This document shows positions 26,201 to 33,959 of a DNA stretch of 64,000 nucleotides, in pieces. The stretch's first letter is position 1, and each line of letters starts with the position of its first letter. The DNA comes from Candidatus Electrothrix scaldis (GTDB lineage Bacteria > Desulfobacterota > Desulfobulbia > Desulfobulbales > Desulfobulbaceae), in contig CP138355.1 in NCBI GenBank assembly GCA_033584155.1, forward strand, positions 1,813,501 through 1,877,500. The letters run 5' to 3'. The position numbers were made by a program, and so were the translations under genes. Below the pieces are notes generated by a model. That model did no database searches, had not been told where the DNA came from, and saw only the letters and a list, made by a program, of their open reading frames with translations.

Positions 26201-26578
26201 TCAGCCTTGAACATCGGGAGCTTGCGGCCTGTTGATCTTTTCCGCTTCGATGATCGCGGTTATTTCCGTTTGCAGCTCCGGCAGCGAGTCTTCGACAGTG
26301 CTCCAGAGGATAGCCGCTTCCGTGTCCCAGTAATGATGAATCAGCCGGTCCCGCATTCCTGCTATTGCCCGCCAGGGAACAGAGGGATGTGCTGCGGTAA
26401 TGTGTTCGGGAATCTTCTTCACCGCTTCACCGATGATTTCAAGTTCCCGTTCAACCGCGCGGATTGTCTTTTCGTCACGCTGGAACTGCTCGAAATCCAT
26501 TTGTGCGGTGAACCGTGCAATCGCGTTGATGGCCGCAAGGATATCGGCGAGAAAGTGAGATGTTATACGGCTACTCAC
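26201..26578 (-). CDS. hepT: HepT-like HEPN ribonuclease toxin
   Basis: 125 residues, GTG start. HEPN fold with ERELEIIGEAVKKIPEH and the active-site stretch WRAIAGMRDRLIHHYWD (R-x4-6-H motif). In HepT/MntA pairs this protein is the RNase and the MNT partner silences it by nucleotidylation. It overlaps mntA by 4 bp. Confidence 0.9.
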   Translation of the reverse strand: MSSRITSHFLADILAAINAIARFTAQMDFEQFQRDEKTIRAVERELEIIGEAVKKIPEHITAAHPSVPWRAIAGMRDRLIHHYWDTEAAILWSTVEDSLPELQTEITAIIEAEKINRPQAPDVQG

Positions 26579-26871
26579 AGGTAGACGACCTCATCAAGGA
26601 TGTGCCGACGGAGTTGCGGCTTCAGCCCTTTGCTGGTGACAAGATCAACCTTCAGGCCGAGCAGGTCGCTCAACATATTTTCGATTTCGATCAGCTCGAT
26701 AAGGCTCGGGGCTTTGTCGTAGTCGATAAGGACATCCACATCGCTTTCGCTCCGCTGTTCTCCCCGGATATAGGAGCCGAAGATACCGAGCCTGCTGATT
26801 CGGTATTTATTTTGCAGCAGGGATTTCTGCCCGGCAAGGCGCTGTTTGATAAAATCGAGGGAGTTTTTCAT
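26575..26871 (-). CDS. mntA: MntA-like minimal nucleotidyltransferase antitoxin
   Basis: 98 residues. Nucleotidyltransferase signature LGIFGSYIRGEQRSESDVDVLIDY (GS-x10-DxD). First gene of the operon with HepT. Confidence 0.9.
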   Translation of the reverse strand: MKNSLDFIKQRLAGQKSLLQNKYRISRLGIFGSYIRGEQRSESDVDVLIDYDKAPSLIELIEIENMLSDLLGLKVDLVTSKGLKPQLRRHILDEVVYL

Positions 26872-26954
26872 TTCTTATTGCGTAAGGTATGAGTTTCTGT
26901 TAGCTAACAGTAGCGTAGGGCAAGGAAGATAGCAAACATTTTTCGTTGTGCAGT

Positions 26955-27109
26955 TGTATGATTTTTGCTCTGTTCCCGGAACCGGGGAAGACTCTGTTTC
27001 GCCGGTCTCTACGGATGGGAAGCGGGTTGCGATGTTGTCCGGGGGCGACAGGATTGCGGAGTTTAAGGGGATGATTGAGGGGTATGTGGAGGGACATTAT
27101 GGAATTTGA
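26955..27109 (+). pseudogene. Repeated gene tail, copy 3
   Basis: Same tail as 25979-26144 with several substitutions; ends at TGA 27107. It closes the HepT/MntA module and precedes the CHAP gene. Confidence 0.8.
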
Positions 27110-27291
27110 GCTGTTCTTTACGAAGTGTGTTGACGATCAGAAGAAAGAGATGCAGATCGGAGAAAGTGATGTGGTTCACCGGGTTGATGGTCTGTGGAGG
27201 GTAGCATAGAAGCAGGGTGCGTTGTATGCGCCACACAATATAATATGGGTGCGGCGACCGCATCCTACCTGACTTTTTGGAGAAAGAATAA

Positions 27292-28098
27292 ATGATGAAA
27301 GGAAAGATTAGTTTAACTGCATTATTTGCCATACCATTTATTTGTTATTCTTCTCTTGTCTTAGCTGATTATCCATATAAATGTCCTGATGAAGAAGGAA
27401 CAGATAAATGGGGTTTTTTCAAGTGTAATTGTACTTCTTACGCAGCTTACAAGATAACAGAAAATGGTATTTCTCGATTCTATAATACAACGTATCGTGT
27501 GCAATCACCCGAAAGATGGGGGCATGCTGGCTTCTGGGGGGAGGTAGCAGAGGATGTCGGTATCCCTGTTGACAACTGCCCGAAAGCAGGAGATATTGCA
27601 TATTGGGAATATCAAGACAAATACGATGTTGGTCATGTCGCTTATGTTGAATCAGTTAACAGCAGCAAGAAAACTGTTATTATATCAGAGTATAATTACA
27701 AGTCTTCTTCAAATAATTATCAGGAACTTGTATATGGTACAAGAACAATTAAGATTAATGATCCAGATGGATACATCCATTTTCCTTATCCTAAATTTTT
27801 TCATATAGAAGAATCAGGCGGTTCCACCTCTGTTAAGATTGAATGGTATCCAGCGGACAAGTCCTGTGTGGATGCTTCTATACGTTTCTATAACGATACC
27901 TGTGATACGCGGCCTGCTGAAGAAATCTGCAAAGAGGCTCAGATTGGACTGTCTGGATTTTTTTGGAAATATCTCTCTGGAGACTGGACTAATATCTTTT
28001 TGGGGCATAGCGATATTGAGAAGTATGTCGAACGGGTTGGTAGTTGCAATATCGATAAACATGCGGACAAGCCGGATGTAACATGCTACGACTTCTAA
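27292..28098 (+). CDS. Secreted CHAP-domain protein (putative peptidoglycan hydrolase)
   Basis: 268 residues with a signal peptide (ALFAIPFICYSSLVLA-DY). CHAP features: KCNCTSYAAYKI with the candidate catalytic Cys, KAGDIAYWE, YDVGHVAYVESV with the His, and ISEYNY. CHAP enzymes cut peptide cross-links or amide bonds of peptidoglycan. A cysteine-containing C-terminal region (190-268) is not assigned. The base composition is lower in GC than the next gene, suggesting transfer. The 3' end is close to the CARDB gene start. Confidence 0.8.
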   Translation: MMKGKISLTALFAIPFICYSSLVLADYPYKCPDEEGTDKWGFFKCNCTSYAAYKITENGISRFYNTTYRVQSPERWGHAGFWGEVAEDVGIPVDNCPKAGDIAYWEYQDKYDVGHVAYVESVNSSKKTVIISEYNYKSSSNNYQELVYGTRTIKINDPDGYIHFPYPKFFHIEESGGSTSVKIEWYPADKSCVDASIRFYNDTCDTRPAEEICKEAQIGLSGFFWKYLSGDWTNIFLGHSDIEKYVERVGSCNIDKHADKPDVTCYDF

Positions 28099-28115
28099 TT
28101 CGACTGGGTGATACA

Positions 28116-29810
28116 ATGAAATCATTATTTTTTGTTATTCTTTTCCTGCTCTCTGGGAATATAGTTTTTGCTGCCTGTGGATATGTATCTTATCAAATAG
28201 ACGTACCGGGACCTGGCAATTCTACGTCTGATCCTTCTGAAACGCCTGCCTCCGGCAAGTTACCCGACTTCATCACCAGCAAGGTGACGATGGGCAACAA
28301 GAGCGGCAACAAAGAAAAATACACCTGGAAGATCAACGAGACCGCCTACGTCCACGATTACATCGACAACATCGGCACCGCTGACTGGGAAGGCAAAGCC
28401 AAGAAGATCAAGGTTCCTTTCTATCTCTCCAAAGGCACCAAAGAAGACAACCATTCCGAATGGGTGCGTGTCTCCCGGCAGGAGATCAAGAAGGAAAACC
28501 TTAAGGTCAAGAAAAAACCCAAGCACGAATACATCAAGTTCAAGCTGCAAGACTATGCCAACGACGGCACGATCATGCCGGGTCGCACCTATAACTTCGT
28601 GGTCTGCGCCGACCGACCCAAGGATGAAAACAACGGCGACGGCGATGTGAAGGAGAAGCACAAATCCAACAACTGCTCCACCGAAGCGGTTTTCTATGTG
28701 GACTACGGCCCTGCCCGCAACGTTGACCTGATGGCCGACAATCTGGCCCTGACCGGCGGCAGAACCCAGCTTCAGGCGGGCGAGAAATACGGCCTGCAAC
28801 TGGAGGTCTCCAACATCGGCACGGAGCAGCCGTGGAACGGCTTCCTCACCAGCTATGAAATCAAAGGGCCGAGCACCGGCGGCGCATGGCAGAAGATCGG
28901 CGAGGATACGTCCAAGGCCAGCAGCCTTTATCCCGGCGCAATCCACTTTGAGGCGATGGACGGCGATGATGAAGTTGCCGCGCCAATGACCGGCGGCGAT
29001 TATCTCTTCCGCGCCTGCACCGACTACACCCAGGCTGTGCCGGAGACTGATGAAAGCAATAACTGCACGGAAGAGCTGGCGGTCTATGTTGTTCCGCCGC
29101 CCATGCCCGACCTGATCACCGAGGGGCTTCAGCTTACCCACAGTCGCACCAGCCTGATTGCCGGTGAACTGTATGGGTTAACCGTCAATGTGCGGAATAT
29201 CGGTGATGTCGCGCCCTCAAGCTACAGCCGTACCAAATACGAAATCAAAGGGCCGGGGACGAACAACCAGTGGCAGTTCATTACTGATGACGGCACAAAG
29301 GCCGAGCATCTTGAACCGGGCGGAACCCATTGGGAGGAAATCGACGATGACTTTGGCGCACATATTCCTGCTGTGCCCGGAACCTACACCGCCCGCGCCT
29401 GTGCGGACTATCAGGGTGCTGTCCCGGAATCAGACGAAGGCAATAACTGCTCTGAGATGGACTTTGAGGTGGAGGATATTCCGGCTGACGCACCGCGTAT
29501 TGTCATCACCAATCCCAACAGTGATGATGATTGGCGCAGTAGCGGGACTGACCATGATTTCCGCTGGGATTATTTTGATTTCCCTGAAGCAGGTCATGTA
29601 CGGATAGAATATTCTCTGGACGGCGGCGCAACCTGGCTCCTGGTTACTGATGAAACCAGCAACGACGGCAGAAAGTACTGGAGGGATATGTGCGATTATC
29701 ATACCGTTGACACCCATCATGCCTTTGTCCGCATCACCTCTGTCGAATATCCATATGTTTATGATATCTCCGATGAGTTCAGCATTGATCATGCCAAGGA
29801 ATGTGAGTAG
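28116..29810 (+). CDS. Secreted CARDB-domain protein
   Basis: 564 residues from ATG 28116, which begins a good signal peptide (KSLFFVILFLLSGNIVFA). Two CARDB-type adhesion domains (about 195-320 and 325-445), each starting DL(M/I)...L and ending in ETDESNNCTE / ESDEGNNCSE, follow a lysine-rich N-terminal domain. A third Ig-like domain ends the protein (IVITNPNSDDDWRSSGTDHDFRW). CARDB domains occur in cell-surface or secreted proteins. A role together with the CHAP protein is inferred from adjacency. Confidence 0.75.
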   Translation: MKSLFFVILFLLSGNIVFAACGYVSYQIDVPGPGNSTSDPSETPASGKLPDFITSKVTMGNKSGNKEKYTWKINETAYVHDYIDNIGTADWEGKAKKIKVPFYLSKGTKEDNHSEWVRVSRQEIKKENLKVKKKPKHEYIKFKLQDYANDGTIMPGRTYNFVVCADRPKDENNGDGDVKEKHKSNNCSTEAVFYVDYGPARNVDLMADNLALTGGRTQLQAGEKYGLQLEVSNIGTEQPWNGFLTSYEIKGPSTGGAWQKIGEDTSKASSLYPGAIHFEAMDGDDEVAAPMTGGDYLFRACTDYTQAVPETDESNNCTEELAVYVVPPPMPDLITEGLQLTHSRTSLIAGELYGLTVNVRNIGDVAPSSYSRTKYEIKGPGTNNQWQFITDDGTKAEHLEPGGTHWEEIDDDFGAHIPAVPGTYTARACADYQGAVPESDEGNNCSEMDFEVEDIPADAPRIVITNPNSDDDWRSSGTDHDFRWDYFDFPEAGHVRIEYSLDGGATWLLVTDETSNDGRKYWRDMCDYHTVDTHHAFVRITSVEYPYVYDISDEFSIDHAKECE

Positions 29811-29840
29811 GATCGCAACTGAAAGAGGATAAAGAATAAG

Positions 29841-30018
29841 GCCCTGAGTCCGCCTTGGACTGGTGCCCAAGTTCTGCTTGGGCACATACACCGTGAAGCT
29901 CCGCTTCAAATAAGAAGCAGAGCTTCAGGAATACGTACTCCCAAGCTGGAGCTTGGGAGCGAGAATAAATAAGATCAACCTCAAATATTCGCCCTGAGTC
30001 CCTCACCGGATTCAGGGC
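29841..30018. repeat. Triple-hairpin element flanked by 11-bp direct repeats
   Basis: GCCCTGAGTCC at 29841-29851 and 29991-30001. Between them lie perfect hairpins GTGCCCAAG/CTTGGGCAC (29863-29885) and CTCCCAAGC/GCTTGGGAG (29938-29959), plus a GAAGCTC/GAGCTTC pair. The right repeat forms a terminator-like stem with TCAGGGC (30012-30018). Looks like a small mobile hairpin element that landed in a terminator. Confidence 0.6.
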
Positions 30019-30053
30019 TTCCCGTTTAACGTCAACATACTTTTGAAACACCT

Positions 30054-30296
30054 ATGCGTTTTATGAAACCCTGTGAGGATATCATTCTGTACCTGCACCA
30101 TTATCAGGATGGCACACCGCATCTTCACGCAACATATCAGGGGCAGGAGGCGATCATCACCCTGCCTGACTGCAATCTCCGCCAGGGAGAACTGCCGGAA
30201 AATAAACTGCATCAGCTGCGGACATGGATTGAGACGCACCAGCATGAATTCATGGCGGGCCGGGAAGCGAACGGGTTTCGCTCGTCTTCAGAATAA
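30054..30296 (+). CDS. DUF4160-like small protein
   Basis: 80 residues. The pattern YLHHYQDGTPHLHATYQGQEAIITLPDCNLRQGELPENKLHQLRTWIETHQHEF fits DUF4160, a family commonly found in toxin-antitoxin-like pairs. A short frame (30300-30362, MKSGNALSHEEVWG) follows and resembles the tail of an antitoxin, so the pair may be decayed. Confidence 0.6.
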   Translation: MRFMKPCEDIILYLHHYQDGTPHLHATYQGQEAIITLPDCNLRQGELPENKLHQLRTWIETHQHEFMAGREANGFRSSSE

Positions 30297-30388
30297 AATG
30301 AAAAGCGGCAACGCGCTTTCGCATGAAGAAGTGTGGGGGTTGAGCTCGGCAGATGTTGCATAACGGAAAGAATAAATCCAGTCGCATG

Positions 30389-30420
30389 CAGCGCGAAGCC
30401 GAGACTGTCGCGGTGATGAT
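30389..30420 (+). repeat. ygbA 5'-end repeat, copy a
   Basis: 32 bp identical to 32820-32851 and 33827-33858 (CAGCGCGAAGCCGAGACTGT onward), encoding QREAETVAVMI of YgbA. In this copy the frame then diverges. Confidence 0.85.
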
Positions 30421-30437
30421 TCGCCAATACATATCTG

Positions 30438-30450
30438 CTGTTGACAACAG
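30438..30450. promoter_or_regulatory. Possible operator palindrome
   Basis: CTGTTGACAACAG, a perfect 6-bp-arm palindrome just after ygbA copy a; a near-identical site is at 32867-32879. Both lie upstream of toxin-antitoxin genes, so autoregulation is possible. Confidence 0.4.
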
Positions 30451-30503
30451 TTGTTATCAACCCGTATCATGAAATTGAATGAAAAACTTGCGGAGGGAAG
30501 GAT

Positions 30504-30665
30504 ATGGCTGGATCAGAAAGATCAGGAAAAGGTATCATACTTTATTCGACTGTTGCTGAATTAATCAAAATATCAGGCATTGAAAAAGAACTCGCCGAAA
30601 GACGGAAGAAAATCCAAGCAGGTGAAACTTTGTCCCATAAAGAGATTTGGGAACAGTTATCATAA
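30504..30665 (+). CDS. Short antitoxin-like ORF or remnant
   Basis: 53 codons ending in ELAERRKKIQAGETLSHKEIWEQLS, a tail common in small antitoxins. An overlapping frame from 30469 encodes 31 residues (MKLNEKLAEGRIWLDQKDQEK). Probably a frameshifted remnant. Confidence 0.35.
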   Translation: MAGSERSGKGIILYSTVAELIKISGIEKELAERRKKIQAGETLSHKEIWEQLS

Positions 30666-30777
30666 CTCCTTCCTTTACTATTTAAAATAAACAGCAGTGA
30701 AGAAAGCCTTGCAACCCGCCTCCGCTGATCTGAAATATTTTACCTCCTGCACCAAAAGGTTATATTAAGGTTACATT

Positions 30778-31065
30778 ATGAACATCACCTTGACACCCGA
30801 TATTGAACGGTTCGCAAACGACCTTGCCAAGAAGCAGGGTACTGATGTTGAATCGATTGTGTTGAAAACACTTCGTGAATGCTTTTTTCGTACACAAAGA
30901 AGCAGAACGGCGGAGCAGCCAGAGAGTCTTGCTGACCTGCTGACAGGATATATCGGCGGCATTGACAGCGGAGAACTTGCTAACGGAGGTCTTCAGCTCT
31001 CGGAGAACAGCGGGGGAAAATTTACTGAACTTCTTGGCAGAAAACAGCAGCAGGGAAAAGTATGA
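30778..31065 (+). CDS. Putative antitoxin of the disrupted PIN pair
   Basis: 95 residues. The start MNITLTPDIERFANDLAKKQGTDVESIVLKTLRE resembles ribbon-helix-helix-type antitoxins. The last 4 bp overlap the PIN toxin start (ATGA). Confidence 0.7.
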   Translation: MNITLTPDIERFANDLAKKQGTDVESIVLKTLRECFFRTQRSRTAEQPESLADLLTGYIGGIDSGELANGGLQLSENSGGKFTELLGRKQQQGKV

Positions 31066-31335
31066 TCCTGACCGATACCGGGCCGTTGTTGGCCCTACTC
31101 GACAGGAGAGATGCGCATCATCAGCGTTGCCTTGATTTTCTCAGGACGTTGCCGCCGGAACCCATGCGGACGACATGGCCTTGTTTCACTGAGGCGATGT
31201 ATCTTCTTGGCGCAACAGGAGGTTATCACTATCAGTCATTTCTTTGGAAACTGGTGGAGGAGGCAAATCTGGAGCTGCATGACCTGACGGATTCTGAGAT
31301 AAAAAAGATGAATTCCTTGATGAGGATATACCGGG
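31062..31335 (+). pseudogene. PIN-domain toxin, 5' part, disrupted by IS
   Basis: Starts MILTDTGPLLALLDRRD (PIN Asp5) and runs to RIYR, where the ISAzo13-like element begins. Joining it to 32632-32768 gives 411 bp, an intact 136-residue PIN protein, so the disruption is recent. Confidence 0.9.
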
Positions 31336-31392
31336 GGAATGTAAAAAAAATAACTTCCCGATTTGCTCCACTGCTGTAAAATATCCTGTATT

Positions 31393-31584
31393 ATGAAAAC
31401 AGCACATTACACATCAGAAGTAGAGGAAGGCATGCAGCTATTTGCAGCAACACTTAATGAACGAGATTTTCGTCGCTATGCGGCAATCGAAGCTCTAAAG
31501 TTGGGGCACGGCGGTATTAGCTACATTTCAAAGTTGTTATCCCTTGATCCCAAAACAATTTCTAAAGGAATCAAGGAGATTTAA
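31393..31584 (+). CDS. ISAzo13-like transposase, N-terminal frame (ORF A)
   Basis: 63 residues (EEGMQLFAATLNERDFRRYAAIEALKLGHGGISYISKLLSLDPKTISKGIKEI), the helix-turn-helix start of ISAzo13 transposases. It ends at a TAA directly before a run of eight A; the -1 frame continues through KPGGGRSYIDEKYP into ORF B. A frameshifted fusion is possible, but no canonical slippery heptamer lies before the stop. Confidence 0.7.
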   Translation: MKTAHYTSEVEEGMQLFAATLNERDFRRYAAIEALKLGHGGISYISKLLSLDPKTISKGIKEI

Positions 31585-31709
31585 AAAAAACATTAAATCA
31601 TGAATATATCAGGAAGCCTGGAGGCGGTCGTTCGTATATTGATGAGAAATATCCCAATATTCACAAGGTTTTTCTGTCGATAATTAAAGAACATACCGCT
31701 GGATGCCCG

Positions 31710-32600
31710 ATGAATGATGACATTCGCTGGACGTATCTAACCCACCAAGAAATTGTCGAAAAATTAGCGAAGAAAGAAATCTTTATTAGCTCTCCCACTG
31801 TTGCTGATTTACTCAAGTTTCATGGCTTTAAAAAGCGTAAAATGAGCCAATGCAAGACAATCAAAGATGTTAAAAACAGAGATGAACAATTCATAAATAT
31901 AGAGAGACTACGTAATATCTACACCCAAGCAGGAGAACCAGTTGTCAGTGTTGACAGCAAGAAAAAGGAACCGTTTGGCAGTTTGTATCGAGAAGGTGAA
32001 GTCTATTCAACAAGTTCCCCTGAAGTATATGATCATAGCTTTGCTTCCTTGCAAACCGGTTTATCCGTACCTCATGGCATTTTTGATATCAATAAAAATA
32101 AAGCATGTGTTAACATAGGGTTGTCTCGCGATACCGCCGAGTTTTTCTATGACAGTATGGTTTTGTGGTGGGAGACTTATGGAAAGATTGAGTACCCTGA
32201 TGCTGGAAAATTGTTAATTCTTTGTGATGGTGGTGGTTCAAATGGTTGCAGACATTATGTTTTCAAGGAAGCTGTGCAAAAATTAGCCAATACGCTTGGT
32301 CTTAGTATTCGTATTGCCCATTATCCGGCCTATTGCTCAAAATATAACCCCATAGAACACAGGGTTTTCCCTCATATAACCAGAGCGTTATCCGGTGTTG
32401 TCCTGGATAGTGTACAGACAGTGAAATCTTTGATTGAGAGTAGGGCAAAAACAAAAAAAGGTTTAGAAACCTACGTGAATATAGTGGATAAAATCTACGA
32501 AACGGGCAAAAAGGCGTCGGAGTTGTTTATGGAGAATATGCCTATCGTTTTTGACCAGTTCCTGCCGAAATGGAATTATAAGGCCGTGCCAGTTTTTTGA
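31710..32600 (+). CDS. ISAzo13-like transposase, DDE frame (ORF B)
   Basis: 296 residues, with homologous sequence extending upstream of the ATG. Catalytic region: PVVSVDSKKKEPFGSLY (Asp), LLILCDGGGSNGCRHY (Asp) and YCSKYNPIEHRVFPHI (Glu), as in ISAzo13-type DDE transposases. Differs from copy 2 at about three residues. Confidence 0.85.
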   Translation: MNDDIRWTYLTHQEIVEKLAKKEIFISSPTVADLLKFHGFKKRKMSQCKTIKDVKNRDEQFINIERLRNIYTQAGEPVVSVDSKKKEPFGSLYREGEVYSTSSPEVYDHSFASLQTGLSVPHGIFDINKNKACVNIGLSRDTAEFFYDSMVLWWETYGKIEYPDAGKLLILCDGGGSNGCRHYVFKEAVQKLANTLGLSIRIAHYPAYCSKYNPIEHRVFPHITRALSGVVLDSVQTVKSLIESRAKTKKGLETYVNIVDKIYETGKKASELFMENMPIVFDQFLPKWNYKAVPVF

Positions 32601-32631
32601 AATCGGGAAGTTATTATTTTTTTGTTCCGGG

Positions 32632-32768
32632 ATACGCCGATGGACATGGCTGATGCTTCTCTGATGGCCGTTGCTGAGACTATGCGTTTGAAGCAGATTT
32701 TCACCATTGACAATGATTTTTATATATACCGTTTTGCAGATGGCTCCGGGCCAGAAGTTGTTCCGTAA
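32632..32768 (+). pseudogene. PIN-domain toxin, 3' part
   Basis: Continues the 5' part after one CCGGG is removed: DTPMDMADASLMAVAE and FTIDNDFYIYR, the last PIN acidic motifs. Stop at 32766-32768. Confidence 0.9.
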
Positions 32769-32777
32769 TGAGGAATA

Positions 32778-32873
32778 ATGAAACACATCGGAAATAAAAA
32801 GAAAAAATCAGGCCGCACGCAGCGCGAAGCCGAGACTGTCGCGGTGATGATCCACCAATTCATCTGCTGTTGA
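32778..32873 (+). pseudogene. ygbA 5'-end fragment, copy b
   Basis: MKHIGNKKKKSGRTQREAET then VAVMIHQFICC and a stop. The first 30 or so codons match the YgbA start at 33785, then the sequence runs into the palindrome CTGTTGATAACAG (32867-32879). Confidence 0.8.
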
Positions 32874-33033
32874 TAACAGTTGTAAAGGGAAGGCTTTGGT
32901 TAAAATTACCCCGGCTTCGCAGCATGAACAGGGATCATGATTGGGATGTATGCGGGACAGAGGAAGGATTAAGGGCGATATTATCTCATGCGATGAATGA
33001 AACGAAACTAGATAGTAATCCGAGGTACTTGTT

Positions 33034-33282
33034 ATGGATACGGTGAAAATAATCTCTGATCAGGTGGAAAGACTGCCGCTGAACCTTCAGGAAGAAGTGC
33101 TGCATTTTGTCCGAAATCTTATTGTACGGAACAGGCTTAAAGCAGGTGGGAAGGAATGCAGTCGCGATACAGCGAAGCCCTGCCGTAGCATCTTGGAACT
33201 GCGTGGTCTGGGCAAACACCTGTGGAAAGATACGTCGGTCAAAGAATACATCAATGCGGAGCGTGACGCATGGGATGGATAG
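33034..33282 (+). CDS. VapB-like antitoxin
   Basis: 82 residues, CGAGGT site. IISDQVERLPLNLQEEVLHFVRNL is a DUF2281-like/VapB-like start. The C-terminus (ILELRGLGKHLWKDTSVKEYINAERDAWDG) is typical of antitoxins that wrap a PIN toxin. Overlaps the toxin gene by 13 bp. Confidence 0.8.
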   Translation: MDTVKIISDQVERLPLNLQEEVLHFVRNLIVRNRLKAGGKECSRDTAKPCRSILELRGLGKHLWKDTSVKEYINAERDAWDG

Positions 33283-33710
33283 ATGAATTGCGCGGAAAAC
33301 TCATTGCCTTGGATACGGCTCCGCTCATTTATTTTATTGAGGAGCATCCAGCATACTGCCCTGTTGTTGAGCCGTTCTTCGAGCAGCTCGACAAGGGAAC
33401 AGTAGAGGTTGTGACTTCTGTCATCACTCTGACGGAGGTACTGGTAAAACCTTTGCGTGACGGTGATACTCGATTGGCAGAACAGTATCGGGATATCCTG
33501 CTCAATATTGACGGTTTGACAACGGTGGAAGTTTCTGTTGCTATTGCTGAGAAGGCTGCCCGGCTGCGGAGTCAATATTCGCTGCGCACACCGGATGCGA
33601 TTCAGATAGCAACGGCTCTGCACTCAGGCGCATCGGCATTGCTGACAAATGATATCCGCTGGCCTGCTTTGCCGGATGTACACATCCTGACCCTGGAGCA
33701 ACTTGTTTGA
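33270..33710 (+). CDS. VapC-like PIN-domain toxin
   Basis: 146 residues: LIALDTAPLIYFIEEHP (Asp), TEVLVKP (Glu), LRTPDAIQIATAL (Asp) and LLTNDIRW (Asp), the complete PIN acidic set. Predicted RNase. Intact, unlike the PIN gene at 31062. Confidence 0.9.
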   Translation: MGWIDELRGKLIALDTAPLIYFIEEHPAYCPVVEPFFEQLDKGTVEVVTSVITLTEVLVKPLRDGDTRLAEQYRDILLNIDGLTTVEVSVAIAEKAARLRSQYSLRTPDAIQIATALHSGASALLTNDIRWPALPDVHILTLEQLV

Positions 33711-33784
33711 GTTGAGGTTAATTGATCTGATATAAAACAGAGGTAGCATCGCCGCAACGAGCTGGAAACACCTTGGAGGATGCG

Positions 33785-33946
33785 ATGAAACAGAGTGGAA
33801 TAAAAAATAAAAAGTCAGGGCGAATACAGCGCGAAGCCGAGACTGTCGCGGTGATGATCCACAAGTATTGCCGGTTAAAGCATGGCGGTGCCAATGAACT
33901 CTGCAGAGACTGCACCGAGCTACTTGATTATGTAACAAAAAAATAA
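33785..33946 (+). pseudogene. ygbA: ygbA, 5' part, interrupted by IS
   Basis: GGAGG site, then MKQSGIKNKKSGRIQREAET ... MIHKYCRLKHGG ... LCRDCTELLDYV, the first half of the nitrous oxide-stimulated promoter family (YgbA) with its first cysteines. Genuine sequence ends at 33933; the frame runs into the IS to a stop at 33944. Joining 33785-33933 to 37092-37308 gives 366 bp in frame, 121 residues, close to the usual length. Confidence 0.9.
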
Positions 33947-33959
33947 TAACTTCCCGATT

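Larger units (their letters stand above)
31336..32626 (+). mobile_element. ISAzo13-like insertion sequence, copy 1 (1291 bp)
   Basis: Flanked by 5-bp direct repeats CCGGG (31331-31335 and 32627-32631). The ends share ATAACTTCCCGATTT in inverted orientation after A-rich tips. Contains two ORFs, a 63-codon helix-turn-helix frame and a 296-codon DDE frame. Copy 2 has the same length once its nested insertion is removed. Confidence 0.9.

Noticed and set aside
27099-27209. 36-codon frame after gene-tail copy 3
   Set aside because: Overlaps the repeated tail, no homology recognised and no partner; too weak to call a gene.
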